DNA of 64,000 nt from Candidatus Humimonas hydrogenitrophica (GCA_947581615.1 CANPVD010000080.1:1-64000), one strand, 5' to 3'; counted from the first letter of the stretch, positions 36,951 through 49,807 are shown. Notes: generated by a model from the sequence alone, not told the origin. Made by a program: numbers and translations.

Positions 36951-37900
36951 CAGCGGCGGTCGGTCTCCTCCACCCGCCCGGGCTTCCCGGGACGCCCGCG
37001 GGCCTCGCGCTTGAGCTCCTCGAGCGGCAGAGTGCGTCGCTCTCCGTGATCGTCCTTCAGGGTCACCGTCTCCTTGAACAGGTTCCAGCCCACCACCGTC
37101 TCCTGGCCCCGCGAGGTGCCCAGCCTCTGGCCCTCCCTGGGGAAGCGCTTGCGGGCCTGCAGGTAGGCCTCGTGCTCGTAGTGGAGGCACGACATGAGCC
37201 GCCCGCACGCGCCCGAGATCTGGGCCGGATTGAGGGAGAGCCCCTGGTCCTTGGCGAGCTGGAGCGTGACGGGCTGGATCTCCGGCAGCCAGGCGCGGCA
37301 GCACAACTCACGCCGGCAGCGTCCGATCCCGCCGAGGCGCCGGGCCTCGTCCCGCACTCCGATCTGGCGCAGCTCGATTCGGGTGCGGAACTCGCCGGCC
37401 ATGTCGCGCACCAGGGCGCGGAAGTCGACGCGCTTGTCGGCCGTGAAGTACACGGTGAGCTTGTTGCGGTCCCACTGCCACTCGGCCTCGCTCACCTTCA
37501 TCTTGAGGCCGTGCTTGTGGACCAGCTCGCGGGTGCGCGTTCCCACGTCCGCCTCGTGCGTGCGGAGCTCGAGCAGTCGCTCGACGTCGACCGGTGCCGC
37601 CCGCCGCAGCACGCGCCGCGAGGGAGGTATGACGGACCGTTCCCCGGCGTGCTCGCAGCCGCCTTCGCAGGCCAGGTCGTCGGCGTGGGCGGCCCGGTGG
37701 ACCGTGCCCAGGTCGCGGCCGCGGTCGGCCTCCACGATGACGTGCTCCCCTTCGACGAGGGGCACGGCCTCGCGAGCGGCGTAGTAGTCGCGGCGCAGGC
37801 CCTTGAACTCCACCTGGACCACCTGGACGTCCCGCGGGGTCGCGACCGGTCGGGGCCCCGCCGGGCGGGGCGCGACCGGCTCGGGGACTCCGGGGCTCAA
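36950..37900 (-). CDS. ricT: PSP1/RicT-family protein
   Basis: A 316-residue protein of the PSP1/YaaT (RicT) family. A TTG at 37900 overlaps the accA stop (TTGA) and gives the likely start; internal GTG codons near residue 24 are alternatives. The family segments are VQVEFKGLRRDYYAA, KMKVSEAEWQWDRNKLTVYF and the Cys cluster GRCRRELCCRAWL with GACGRLMSCLHYEHE. In Bacillus the RicAFT complex binds iron-sulfur clusters and acts with RNase Y in RNA maturation; the partners RicA and RicF are not next to it. It is translationally coupled to metG. Confidence 0.85.
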   Translation of the reverse strand: MSPGVPEPVAPRPAGPRPVATPRDVQVVQVEFKGLRRDYYAAREAVPLVEGEHVIVEADRGRDLGTVHRAAHADDLACEGGCEHAGERSVIPPSRRVLRRAAPVDVERLLELRTHEADVGTRTRELVHKHGLKMKVSEAEWQWDRNKLTVYFTADKRVDFRALVRDMAGEFRTRIELRQIGVRDEARRLGGIGRCRRELCCRAWLPEIQPVTLQLAKDQGLSLNPAQISGACGRLMSCLHYEHEAYLQARKRFPREGQRLGTSRGQETVVGWNLFKETVTLKDDHGERRTLPLEELKREARGRPGKPGRVEETDRR

Positions 37901-38847
37901 GCCTCCTCCCAGGCGCCCATCTGGAAGTACTTCTCGCGTCGGAGCCGGACCAGCTCGTCGGGCTCGAGCGCCTCGAGCTCGGCCAGGTGCCGCTCCAGCG
38001 CTTCGCCCACCGCCCGTGCCGTCTCGGCCGGTCGGGTGTGCGCGCCCCCCGGCGGCTCGGGAACGATCTCGTCGATCACCTCGAGCTCGAGGAGGTCCTG
38101 GGCGGTGAGCTTGAGCGCCTCGGCCGCCTGCTCGGCCTGGTCGCGGCTCCGCCACAGGATGGCGGCGCATCCTTCGGGCGAGATCACCGAGTAGATGGCG
38201 TTCTCGAGCATGAGGACCCGGTCGGCCACGGCGATGCCGAGCGCGCCGCCGCTTCCGCCCTCGCCGATCACGCAGGCGATGATGGGGGTGCGCAGGCCGG
38301 CCATCACGAGGAGGTTGCGGGCGATGGCCTCGGCCTGGCCGCGCTCCTCGGCGCCGATCCCCGGGTAGGCTCCCTGGGTGTCGACGAAGGTGAGGACGGG
38401 GCGGCCGAACTTCTCCGCCAGCTTCATGAGCCGTTCGGCCTTGCGGTAGCCCTCCGGGTGCGGCGAGCCGAAGTTGCGGGCCAGGTTCTCCTTCATGTCC
38501 CGGCCCTTCTGGTGGCCGATCACCATGACGGACCGGCCGCCGAAGGAGGCCCAACCCCCCACGATGGACGGATCGTCCCGATAGTGGCGGTCGCCGTGGA
38601 GCTCGACCCAGTCGTCGCACAGGCGCTCGATGTAGTCGAGCGTGAAGGGTCGCTCCTGGTGGCGGGCCAGCTTCACCCGGTCGTAGCGGGACAGCTCCGC
38701 GACCGCGTCGGCCTGCTCGGCGTCCAGCTGGTCCTCGAGCCTCTCGATCTGTTCGGACATGTCGATCCCCTCGCGACTCGAGAGCTCCTTCAGCTCCGTG
38801 AGCCGTTCGCGCATCTTCTCGAACTTCTCGCTACGCTCGAGCGCCAT
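37897..38847 (-). CDS. accA: Acetyl-CoA carboxylase carboxyltransferase subunit alpha
   Basis: The 316-residue alpha subunit of the carboxyltransferase that makes malonyl-CoA for fatty acid synthesis. The ATG at 38847 gives MALERSEKFEKM, the normal start helix. Landmarks: LHGDRHYRDDPSIVGGWA, PEGYRKAERLMKLAEKFG, TFVDTQGAYPGIGAEERGQ and GEGGSGGALGI. It needs AccD, which is not in this window. It sits between dnaE and ricT on the minus strand, the dnaE-accA order being common in bacteria. Confidence 0.95.
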   Translation of the reverse strand: MALERSEKFEKMRERLTELKELSSREGIDMSEQIERLEDQLDAEQADAVAELSRYDRVKLARHQERPFTLDYIERLCDDWVELHGDRHYRDDPSIVGGWASFGGRSVMVIGHQKGRDMKENLARNFGSPHPEGYRKAERLMKLAEKFGRPVLTFVDTQGAYPGIGAEERGQAEAIARNLLVMAGLRTPIIACVIGEGGSGGALGIAVADRVLMLENAIYSVISPEGCAAILWRSRDQAEQAAEALKLTAQDLLELEVIDEIVPEPPGGAHTRPAETARAVGEALERHLAELEALEPDELVRLRREKYFQMGAWEEA

Positions 38848-38899
38848 CGCCGTGTCCCCGTCTCCGTCTTCTCTCCGGGCCCATACCGATCCGCGCGCC

Positions 38900-42364
<3,465 letters not shown>

Positions 42365-42422
42365 GTCGATGCCTGTGGCGTCCGCGGCTTCCCGGCGGCC
42401 GGGTCCCCGACGCCGGCGGGGG

Positions 42423-43439
42423 TCAGCCGCCGGCGCCGCAGGAGAACGAATCGAGGATGTCGCGGACCTGGATCACGTACTGGTACTTGCTCTTGCCCGG
42501 GGCATACACCCAACCGTCCAGGAAGTAGGTCCGGTCGGGACACTGGACGAGTCGAGCGATGAAGGGTCCTCCGGCGGGGTAGCCGGTGCCCACGTCGCGC
42601 CAGGCGCCGGTGCCCTCCAGCGCCGGGCGTCCGTGGAGCTCCATGCGCTTCACCGTGCCCTGGGCCGTGTCGATCGCCTGCGGGACCCCGTAGTAGACGG
42701 TGTCCACGGCGCGGCGCCAGCCGTACGCCGCCGCCGCCGTGAGCGTGTCGAGCGAGGGGCGCCACGCCACGAGCACCGACCGGATCAGCTCGGAGGGGTC
42801 CGGGTTGTCGTTCACCAGCACGACCACGCTGTCCGTGAGCGTGTCCACCCGGTAGACCGCCGGAAACTGGATCCCGAAGCCCAGCGTCCGCCGGAGCTTG
42901 GCCTCGTTCGCCGTGTCCTCCCCGCTCACGAACATGCGCAGGTGCACGTAGGAACGGTATTCGGCGTCGACCAGCGAGTCGAGCTCGGGCAGCTGCGACC
43001 TCCAGCTTCCCGCCTCGTCCTTCGGGTCCAGGACGACGGCCGTGGCCAGCTGGTCGGTGGCCCACACGTCCCGGGCCTGGATCACCGAGGGCGCGGTGGG
43101 CGGCTTCCCGGCCGCGGACGCGATCTTGCGCACCAGGCCGTTGTCGGGCGTGCCGAACACGACCACCTGCCGGAAGAGCTTGAGATGCGCCACCTGGGAG
43201 GAGGCCGTGTCGGCCTGCTCGACGTAGAACTTCTGCTCGGAGCGCACGGTGAACACGGTGGGCTCGAGGGCCGCCCGCGTCGTGTCCTCCAGGCGGTTCC
43301 ACAGGGAGTCGTTGGCGGTGAGCACCACCAGCGTGTCGACCTTTCCCATCGCGGGCGGCTTGCCGCATCCGGCCGCCCCGAGGCCGGATGCGAGGACCGC
43401 GACCACCAGGCCGAGGCGGTGGAGGATGGGACGTTTCAA
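42423..43439 (-). CDS. DUF4837-like lipoprotein
   Basis: A 338-residue lipoprotein. The TTG at 43439 with GGAG five bases before is the preferred start, giving MKRPILHRLGLVVAVLASG and the lipobox GAAGC-GK; a longer ATG-started frame (43487) would spoil the signal peptide. The mature part DTLVVLTANDSLWNRLEDTTR and QEPTF-like start resembles DUF4837, a family of unknown function found widely in Bacteroidota and relatives. It is probably periplasmic. It lies upstream of dnaE on the same strand and diverges from typA. Confidence 0.7.
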   Translation of the reverse strand: MKRPILHRLGLVVAVLASGLGAAGCGKPPAMGKVDTLVVLTANDSLWNRLEDTTRAALEPTVFTVRSEQKFYVEQADTASSQVAHLKLFRQVVVFGTPDNGLVRKIASAAGKPPTAPSVIQARDVWATDQLATAVVLDPKDEAGSWRSQLPELDSLVDAEYRSYVHLRMFVSGEDTANEAKLRRTLGFGIQFPAVYRVDTLTDSVVVLVNDNPDPSELIRSVLVAWRPSLDTLTAAAAYGWRRAVDTVYYGVPQAIDTAQGTVKRMELHGRPALEGTGAWRDVGTGYPAGGPFIARLVQCPDRTYFLDGWVYAPGKSKYQYVIQVRDILDSFSCGAGG

Positions 43440-43687
43440 GGTCGCTCCAGGGGCCGGGTTCACGCTGATCGCGGGGCGGGAAGGCACCCCCCGCGCCGGT
43501 CCCGCAAGGTACGAATCGGCGCGACCTGCAGCAACGGCCCCGGCCTGCCCGGAGGGCCCCTCGATGACCTCGTTTCGGCTCCCGAGAACATCGCCTCCGA
43601 GCCCGGGTACGAGGACGGCCCACAGCGTTCGACGGAGGGTGCCGTGGGCCGTTCATCTTCCCATGCCATAGGGAGTTTCACGCTGCC

Positions 43688-45523
43688 GTGACCTCGATCC
43701 GTAACATCGCGATCATCGCGCACGTCGACCACGGGAAGACCACGCTCGTGGACCGCATGCTCCAGTCCACCGGCACCTTCCGGGCGGGCCAGGAGGTGCG
43801 CGAGCGCGTCATGGACTCGGATCCCCAGGAGCGCGAGCGCGGGATCACCATCTTCTCCAAGAACGCCGCCATCCGGTGGCGCGACCCCGACGGTCGCGAG
43901 TTCAAGCTCAACCTGGTGGACACGCCGGGCCACGCCGACTTCGGGGGCGAGGTCGAGCGGATCCTCCGCATGGTGGACGGCGTTCTCCTGCTGGTGGATG
44001 CGTTCGAAGGACCCATGCCGCAGACGCGGTTCGTGACGCGCAAGGCGCTGGAGCTGAGGCTGCAGCCCGTGGTGGTGATCAACAAGGTCGACCGCACGGA
44101 CGCCGAGCCGCTCCGGGTCCACGACGAGGTGCTCGAGCTGCTCATGGAGCTCGAGGCGGACGCCGCGCAGCTGGACGCGCCCTTCCTGTACGCCTCCGGG
44201 CGCGAGGGATGGGCGGGAGAGGAGCCCGACATCCGGGACCGGGGACTGGAGCCGCTGTTCCGCACCATCGTGCGAACCGTGCCGCCCCCTCCGGGCGACC
44301 CCGAGGGGCCGTTCCGGATGCTCGTGTCGACGCTCGACTACTCGCCGTACCTGGGCCGGCTGGCCATCGGCCGCATCGAGGGGGGACGCATCGCGGTCGG
44401 GGACCGGGTGGCCGTGTGGCCGCTGGACGAGGAGGAGCCTGCGGCCACCGACCGCGTGCCCAAGCTGTACGTGTTCGAGGGACTGGAACGCCGCGAGGCC
44501 GAATCGGTGGTGGCCGGGGAGATCGCGGCGGTGGCCGGTGTGGAGGGGGCGGAGATCGGGACCACCCTGTGCGACCCGGTGCGGCCGGGCCGTCTGGAGG
44601 GGATCGCGGTCGAACCACCCACGATCGCCGTCGAGCTGCGGCCGAACGACTCGCCCTTCTCGGGGCGGTCGGGCCGCTACGTCACCTCCCGCCAGATCCG
44701 AGAGCGCCTGGAGCGCGAGACCCTCAGCAACGTGGCGCTCCGCCTGGAGCCCACGGGCGATCCGGACCGATTCCGGGTGGCGGGCCGCGGCGAGCTCCAC
44801 CTGGCCGTCGTGATGGAGAGCATGCGGCGCCAGGGCTACGAGTTCACGGTCTCCCGCCCCGAGGTGATCACTCACCAGGGGCCGGAAGGCCTGGAGGAGC
44901 CTTACGAAGAGGTCGTGATCGACGTGCCGGCCGAGGCCATGGGGGTCGTGATCCAGAAGCTCGGCGAACGACGAGGCGAGATGGTGGACATTTCGCGCGA
45001 GATCGGTGGAACGGTGCGCCTGCGCTTCCTGGTCCCGTCGCGGGGGCTGACCGGCTACCGCTCCGAGTTCCTGACCGACACCCGCGGGGAGGGGATCCTC
45101 CATCGCCAGTTCGCGCGGTACGGCCCCTGGGCCGGGAGCATCGAGGCCCGGAGGACGGGAGCCCTGGTGTCCATGACGGAAGGAACCGCGACCGGCTACG
45201 CCCTGTTCAACCTGCAGGACCGCGGGCGGCTGTTCGTGGGCCCCGGCGACGCCGTGTACGACGGCATGATCGTCGGCGAGCACGCCCGGGAAAACGACCT
45301 CGAGGTCAACACGACCCGCGGCAAGAAGCTCACGAACATGCGGGCCGCCGGGTCCGACGAGAACATCCTGCTCGAGCCTCCCAGGGAGGTCACCCTGGAG
45401 TTCGGACTCGAGTTCATCCGCGAGGACGAGCTGGTCGAGGTCACCCCGGCGGCGATCCGGTTCCGGAAGCGCGCCCTGACCGCGCACGGACGCAAGCGGG
45501 ACCGTCGTCAGGCGGCGACTTGA
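43688..45523 (+). CDS. typA: Ribosome-binding GTPase TypA/BipA
   Basis: A 611-residue translational GTPase of the elongation factor family, starting at a GTG. The GTP loops are AHVDHGKTTLVDRM (G1), RGITIFSKN (G2), DTPGHADFGG (G3) and NKVDRTDAEP (G4). Domains II, III, V and the TypA-specific C-terminus (EGTATGYALFNLQDRG) follow. BipA helps 50S ribosome assembly and stress growth, especially in the cold. The stop codon TGA lies inside the -35 element of the next gene's promoter. Confidence 0.95.
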   Translation: MTSIRNIAIIAHVDHGKTTLVDRMLQSTGTFRAGQEVRERVMDSDPQERERGITIFSKNAAIRWRDPDGREFKLNLVDTPGHADFGGEVERILRMVDGVLLLVDAFEGPMPQTRFVTRKALELRLQPVVVINKVDRTDAEPLRVHDEVLELLMELEADAAQLDAPFLYASGREGWAGEEPDIRDRGLEPLFRTIVRTVPPPPGDPEGPFRMLVSTLDYSPYLGRLAIGRIEGGRIAVGDRVAVWPLDEEEPAATDRVPKLYVFEGLERREAESVVAGEIAAVAGVEGAEIGTTLCDPVRPGRLEGIAVEPPTIAVELRPNDSPFSGRSGRYVTSRQIRERLERETLSNVALRLEPTGDPDRFRVAGRGELHLAVVMESMRRQGYEFTVSRPEVITHQGPEGLEEPYEEVVIDVPAEAMGVVIQKLGERRGEMVDISREIGGTVRLRFLVPSRGLTGYRSEFLTDTRGEGILHRQFARYGPWAGSIEARRTGALVSMTEGTATGYALFNLQDRGRLFVGPGDAVYDGMIVGEHARENDLEVNTTRGKKLTNMRAAGSDENILLEPPREVTLEFGLEFIREDELVEVTPAAIRFRKRALTAHGRKRDRRQAAT

Positions 45524-45547
45524 CAGCCGCGGCACCCCTTGTAGCTT
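45520..45547 (+). promoter_or_regulatory. Putative promoter of the acidic protein gene
   Basis: A consensus TTGACA (45520-45525), a 16-base spacer and TAGCTT (45542-45547), about 45 bases before the start codon. The -35 box contains the typA stop codon, so the acidic gene is probably transcribed on its own even within typA read-through. Confidence 0.55.
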
Positions 45548-45591
45548 GCCGCTTGTCCGCTCCCTGCCCCGAACCACCCAGGAGGAGTCCC

Positions 45592-45855
45592 ATGTCGCGC
45601 TCGATGCTGGCCGAGTCTTTCCTCGTCGAAGAGGATGTGCTCGCTCCCCGTTCCGAGTGGGAGGAAGACGAAGACGAGGACGAGGAATTCGACGACGACT
45701 TCGATGAGGAGGAGTTCGACGACGACTGGGACGATGACGACGAGGACGACGACTGGGACGAGGACGAGGACGAGGAAGAGTGGGCCGTGTACGAGGAGGC
45801 GTTCGAGGAGTCCGATGAGGACGACTCGGAGCGCGCGGCCCCGGAGGACTGGTAG
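45592..45855 (+). CDS. Extremely acidic small protein
   Basis: An 87-residue protein with AGGAGGAG before its ATG. About 50 of 87 residues are Asp or Glu, nearly all between residues 20 and 85, interrupted regularly by Trp and Phe (EFDDDFDEEEFDDDWDD). The N-terminus MSRSMLAESFLVEEDVLA is less acidic. There is no membrane or signal segment. Such proteins can bind metal ions, basic proteins or ribosomal proteins; no function is known. The reading frame is supported by the promoter and ribosome site rather than by homology, since acidic repeats can arise in GC-rich sequence. Confidence 0.75.
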   Translation: MSRSMLAESFLVEEDVLAPRSEWEEDEDEDEEFDDDFDEEEFDDDWDDDDEDDDWDEDEDEEEWAVYEEAFEESDEDDSERAAPEDW

Positions 45856-45892
45856 CGCCTGACGCGCCCGGGCCTCTCCGTCGTCGGGGATG

Positions 45893-45922
45893 CGAACGGC
45901 CCGCCGCGAGGCGGGCCGTTCG
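45893..45922. terminator. Bidirectional terminator hairpin
   Basis: A perfect 13-pair stem (45893-45905 with 45910-45922) with the GNRA-type loop GCGA; bases outside it extend the pairing with one bulge. It separates the plus-strand acidic gene from the convergent lipoprotein gene. There is no long T run on either side. Confidence 0.65.
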
Positions 45923-45960
45923 TGCATCGGGGTGGCGGGCGCCCGGGGGCAGCGCTTCCG

Positions 45961-46767
45961 TCAGATCTGGGTGACCTGCAACGTCATCGAGGACGCGACG
46001 TTGCCGGCCACGAGCGCTTGCAGAGAGTCGCTGCTCGCCACCGTCGTGGGATCGATCAACTGGCCCGTGGCCGGGTCCTTGAACCAGCTCAGCACATCGA
46101 GCGTGACCCCGAGTCCCAGCTGTGAGCCGTCCCCGAGGACGACGGGGTTCTTGAAGGTCAGCTTCTCCGTCTGTTCGACCGAGATTCCCACCTTGAAGGC
46201 CGTGCCGTTGAACGTGCCCGTGACGTAGACGCTGGCGCCCTGGAGCTCCGGCCGCTGGTTGATCAGGGAGGCGTCGTTCGCGTCGTTCGGGTCCAGCCGG
46301 TGCAGGCGGAACCAGAAGGACGAGTAGGTCTCCTTCTGTGCGAAGCCGATCGCCACCCGGGTCGAGTTGCCCGGCGTCTGGATCGGGAAGTCCGAGACGA
46401 TCGGGCCGAGGTTGAACTCGTCGCACTGGTCGGAGTCCGACGTCTCTCCCGTGGGCGTGACCGTGCAGTCGCTGGTCGCCGAGGCGCGCTGCAGTTCCAT
46501 CTCCTTGAACACGGCCTCGACCGCGTTCACGGTCAGCGTCGAGTCGCCCTGCTTGGTGGAGATGATCGGCCGGAGGTAGGTGCTGGACTTGGACATCCGG
46601 ATCAGGTGGCTCCCCGTCGAGGCCTGCCCGTTCTGCTGCGGGACGGCGATGGCGAAGGAGATGGCCGGGGGGCCGGTCGCCGTGTTGGTGACCTTCAGGC
46701 TGCTACACGACGTCAGTCCGAGGGTCACGGCTGCGCACAGGGTTCCGAACGCGAGTAGTCGTCTCAT
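45961..46767 (-). CDS. Secreted lipoprotein, hypothetical
   Basis: A 268-residue lipoprotein from the ATG at 46767 with GGAG upstream. The signal peptide ends in the lipobox LGLTSC-SS near residue 20. The mature part is Ser/Thr-rich and beta in character (VAIGFAQKETYSSFWFRLHRL, YVTGTFNGTAFKVGISV) and ends with LQVTQI; two Cys pairs may be disulfides (SDCTV and SDQCDEF). Possibly surface exposed. No family was recognised with confidence. Confidence 0.65.
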   Translation of the reverse strand: MRRLLAFGTLCAAVTLGLTSCSSLKVTNTATGPPAISFAIAVPQQNGQASTGSHLIRMSKSSTYLRPIISTKQGDSTLTVNAVEAVFKEMELQRASATSDCTVTPTGETSDSDQCDEFNLGPIVSDFPIQTPGNSTRVAIGFAQKETYSSFWFRLHRLDPNDANDASLINQRPELQGASVYVTGTFNGTAFKVGISVEQTEKLTFKNPVVLGDGSQLGLGVTLDVLSWFKDPATGQLIDPTTVASSDSLQALVAGNVASSMTLQVTQI

Positions 46768-46897
46768 GGGCTCCAGGCCGTCCTCGAGGTGCACCGACCC
46801 GGGCGAGTGCGGGGAGACATCGGAGGGTGCGCTCGCGCCGAGCACGATTCTGGCTACGTGCAACCCCCGTGGGCCGCGAGAGGTTCCTCGGCGGAGC

Positions 46898-46925
46898 TTG
46901 ACTTCACCGGTCCCGGTCTTAGGTT
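46898..46925 (+). promoter_or_regulatory. Putative promoter of tRNA-Ile
   Basis: TTGACT (46898-46903), a 16-base spacer and TAGGTT (46920-46925), placing the expected transcript start about 28 bases before the tRNA. This is the same TAGnTT -10 form as before the acidic gene and the DUF3127 gene. Confidence 0.6.
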
Positions 46926-46959
46926 GCCTGCCCCCCGGCGGCTCCGGCCGCCACCACTA

Positions 46960-47034
<75 letters not shown>

Positions 47035-47134
47035 CTTTCCAGCTCCAGCCCGTTCAAGCTGTCGCGAAGGTCCAGACCGCTCGCCTTCCTCGGCGGGGTG
47101 CGGCCATGGCCAGCCTCGCCGGGGGGACTCCAGC

Positions 47135-48361
47135 TCACTTTGCGATCTTCGCGCCCGTAAGCTCCGCCACCGCGCCAAGGGTGGTCTGCGCCGCATTGAG
47201 CCCGAGCATGAAGTCCCTGTCGCTGTAGGTGGTGAATACGTCGGTGGGCTGATGCCAGTTCGGGTCCCATCCGGCGCCGATCTGGGCGCCGCGCTCGTTT
47301 TCGCGCAGGCTGATGGCGGGCACGAGATTCTTGAATGGATCGGAATCGGTGTTCGTCATGTGTCGGCCGACCTGTGCCGGATAGGTCGTGGCGTACTTCT
47401 CGTTGGCGTCCTCGAACACCCACGCCAGTTTCTGGGAGGCCGCGGCCATCTTGGAGTTCGACTGGAACTCGATGTTCACGTCGGCTTCGGGACGCTGCTG
47501 CTTGCTCACCGTACCATCGGCGCGCGGCATGCCATGGTCCCACATCATCATGTCGTGCTGAATCATACCCAGCCACCTGGGCTCCGGATACTTTCCCGAA
47601 CCTGGCGGAGATTCCCGGGCCTGCAATGAATCGCGTTGCGCCACGTACGCGCGGCTGCCGTTGAGCCCCGTCTCTTCGTTGTTCCACAGAATGAACCGGA
47701 TCGAGCGTTCCGTCTTCACGTCGGGGCCGCTGAACACGCGGGCGAGTTCCATGACCAGCGCGGCGCCCGAGCCGTCATCGTTGGCGGCCTGGCCCCAGCC
47801 GATTCCGTCCATATGTCCGCCGACGATGTACATCTCGTCGGGGTGCGTGGTGCCGACCTTCGTGCAGTACACCTCCTGCCGCTCGCCCGGCTTGCTGGGT
47901 TCGGCGTCCTCGGCGCGGATGGCGGGATCCGGTTGCTCGAGCGAATCGTTGTTGACGCCTGTGCGACCGCGCAGACCCCGATAGCGCGCGCCGCCGACGG
48001 CGAGGTTCCTGGGACGGGAGGATCTCCGGCGCCGCCCGCGTGCGCGCCGAGAAACCGGCTCGAAGTCGTACGTCAGCCGGGAGACGTCGCTGCATCCATA
48101 GCTCTTGAGCCGGGCCTCGATCCAGTCCACGGCCTTCCGGTTTCGCTCGGTGCCCTGACGGCGGTCTCCGAAGCTCGTGAGGCCCTTGATGGTGGCCTTG
48201 TAGCGGGCGAGGCTGAGTCGGCCCACGAGCGCGGTGATCGTGCTGTCGGCCTCGGCAACGCCCCCCTCCGAGACCTGAATCTGAGCTCGTGCCGGGGCGG
48301 CGGCTGCGGTGAGGGCGAACGCGAGCGAAAGGGTAGTGGCGAGGTACGGTGCATCGCGCAT
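47135..48361 (-). CDS. Secreted M28-family peptidase
   Basis: A 408-residue peptidase of M28. A signal peptide covers about residues 1-26 (AAPARA-QI). The metal ligands are the His and Asp in GGHMDGIG, the bridging Asp in AANDDGSGAAL, the Glu pair in WNNEETGLNG, and later Asp and His in MTNTDSDPF and PNWHQPTD. An Arg-rich stretch of about 15 residues (ARGRRRRSSRPR) precedes the catalytic domain and is odd but in frame. It lies right after the tRNA-Ile on the other strand and has a visibly lower GC content than its neighbours, which could be a sign of transfer. Confidence 0.85.
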   Translation of the reverse strand: MRDAPYLATTLSLAFALTAAAAPARAQIQVSEGGVAEADSTITALVGRLSLARYKATIKGLTSFGDRRQGTERNRKAVDWIEARLKSYGCSDVSRLTYDFEPVSRRARGRRRRSSRPRNLAVGGARYRGLRGRTGVNNDSLEQPDPAIRAEDAEPSKPGERQEVYCTKVGTTHPDEMYIVGGHMDGIGWGQAANDDGSGAALVMELARVFSGPDVKTERSIRFILWNNEETGLNGSRAYVAQRDSLQARESPPGSGKYPEPRWLGMIQHDMMMWDHGMPRADGTVSKQQRPEADVNIEFQSNSKMAAASQKLAWVFEDANEKYATTYPAQVGRHMTNTDSDPFKNLVPAISLRENERGAQIGAGWDPNWHQPTDVFTTYSDRDFMLGLNAAQTTLGAVAELTGAKIAK

Positions 48362-48604
48362 GACACTCCTCTGGGTCGACGGTGGGTCGGCGAACGAAAA
48401 ACGATACGGTACGGTACGCAGGGTCGCCAGCGCCTCGCCCCCGGCTACCTGGCTTCCTCGACCCCGGACCAGCCGTCAGTTCACGGGATAGCTCGTGGCG
48501 AGACCAATGAACACCGCCAGCTGCCCGATCTGGATGGCGCAGGGCCGATGGAGGAGGCCCGACGCCCCGCATCTGCTCCCGCTCGTGCGAGCCGGCGTTC
48601 CGTT

Positions 48605-49678
48605 CTAGCGGGCTTTCCCTGCCTCCCGCAGCAGACCGTCCACCAGCCAGTCGGCGACCGCCTGGCGATTCCTGGATCGAGTCAGCCGCCTCTGGTCCAG
48701 GCCGTTGCGGATGTTGCCCAGCTCGACCAGGACGGCCACGGGGCGGGTGTGCCGGAGCACGTAGAGGTTCCTGACGTCCACGGTTCCGTCGTAGCCCCGG
48801 CCCGGCTGCACGCGGGCGTACTGGTGGCGGAAGGCGGCGCGCAGCCCGCGGGCCATGCGCCGACCCCGCCGGCTGGCCACCAGGAAGTGGACGTCGATCT
48901 GAGGCTCCCGCCTGGAGCCCCGCGCGTCCACGTGGAGCGACAGGACGCGCTGGACCGTCGCGGAGCCGCCGTGCTCGGCGTACAGGCGGTTGATGAGGCG
49001 GACGCGGTCCCGGAGGCGCGCGAGCTGGCTCCGGGGGATCCGGCGACCGTCCACGTAGCGTTCGTCGTGGTCCAGGGGGAACCGGCTTCCGTCACGGATC
49101 CCGTCGTCGGGATCCTGGACGATCAGATAGACCGTGGCTCCCTCCTCGAGGAGCCGGCGGGCCAGTCGCAGCGACACGTCGTAGGCGATCTCGTCCTCCG
49201 GGAGTCTCCGGCCGGCGTAGCGTCCGACGGTTCCCGGGTCGGGGCCGCCGTGTCCGCTCACGATGTAGTAGATGCGGCCCGAAAGGCGGTCGGATTCACG
49301 CTCGACCCTCGCGTACTCCGATCCGAAGATGGGGAACGTGCCCACGCGGGAGCCACCGGCCGGAACGGTGTAGGAACGGCCCGCGAGGAGCCCGTCCCCG
49401 TGGATGAGGCGGCCGCGGTTGCGGCGCTTGAACGCCGCGATGGCGGCCGGCGTCGGCGCGATGCCGGCCCGCTGGAGGAGGTCCCAGATCCCGTCGCCCC
49501 GCGCCGCCTCGAGGGTCGTGATGCTGTCGACGGCGGCCGCATCTTCCAGGGTGAGAGCGTGGGAGGCCAGCTGAGCGGTCGCGGGCCCCGTAGCGGCCCC
49601 GAGCACGAGGGCCGCCACGGCAGTGCATCGAACCAGGCGCACCCGCGCGCGGGCTCCGGCTTTGAGGAGGCTCGCCAT
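48605..49678 (-). CDS. N-acetylmuramoyl-L-alanine amidase (Amidase_3)
   Basis: A 357-residue secreted amidase that cuts the bond between the glycan strand and stem peptide of peptidoglycan. The signal peptide ends near residue 35 (TGPATA-QL). A LysM-like segment follows, residues about 50-110 (DGIWDLLQRAGIAP, GDGLLAGRSYTVPAGG). The Amidase_3 domain has the zinc ligands His in IVSGHGGPDPG, Glu in PEDEIAYDV and His in LSLHVDARGS, and the final catalytic Glu in VLVELGNIRN. It acts in cell separation or wall turnover. Confidence 0.9.
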   Translation of the reverse strand: MASLLKAGARARVRLVRCTAVAALVLGAATGPATAQLASHALTLEDAAAVDSITTLEAARGDGIWDLLQRAGIAPTPAAIAAFKRRNRGRLIHGDGLLAGRSYTVPAGGSRVGTFPIFGSEYARVERESDRLSGRIYYIVSGHGGPDPGTVGRYAGRRLPEDEIAYDVSLRLARRLLEEGATVYLIVQDPDDGIRDGSRFPLDHDERYVDGRRIPRSQLARLRDRVRLINRLYAEHGGSATVQRVLSLHVDARGSRREPQIDVHFLVASRRGRRMARGLRAAFRHQYARVQPGRGYDGTVDVRNLYVLRHTRPVAVLVELGNIRNGLDQRRLTRSRNRQAVADWLVDGLLREAGKAR

Positions 49679-49807
49679 GCCTTCCGCTCCCGAAACGGAG
49701 GTGATGGCGAATGGGGGGACGCACCAAGCCTAAAAGGCGTCACGACGCCGGGTCAAGGCGAGGGTATGTTTCGCATCCGGTGGAATGGGGAAATCAGGAG
49801 GTCCAGC

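Noticed and set aside
47035-47134. A duplicated tRNA-Ile end as an attachment site
   Set aside because: No copy of the tRNA 3' end was found nearby.
47960-48080. Possible frameshift in the M28 peptidase around the Arg-rich stretch
   Set aside because: The frame on both sides is continuous and the conserved GVNND and peptidase motifs follow in the same frame; the Arg-rich part is best read as an insert.
47636-49765. Long plus-strand frame opening upstream of the MenH-like hydrolase
   Set aside because: It is antisense to the M28 peptidase and the amidase, both with complete motifs; only the part from 49808 has a ribosome site and hydrolase motifs.
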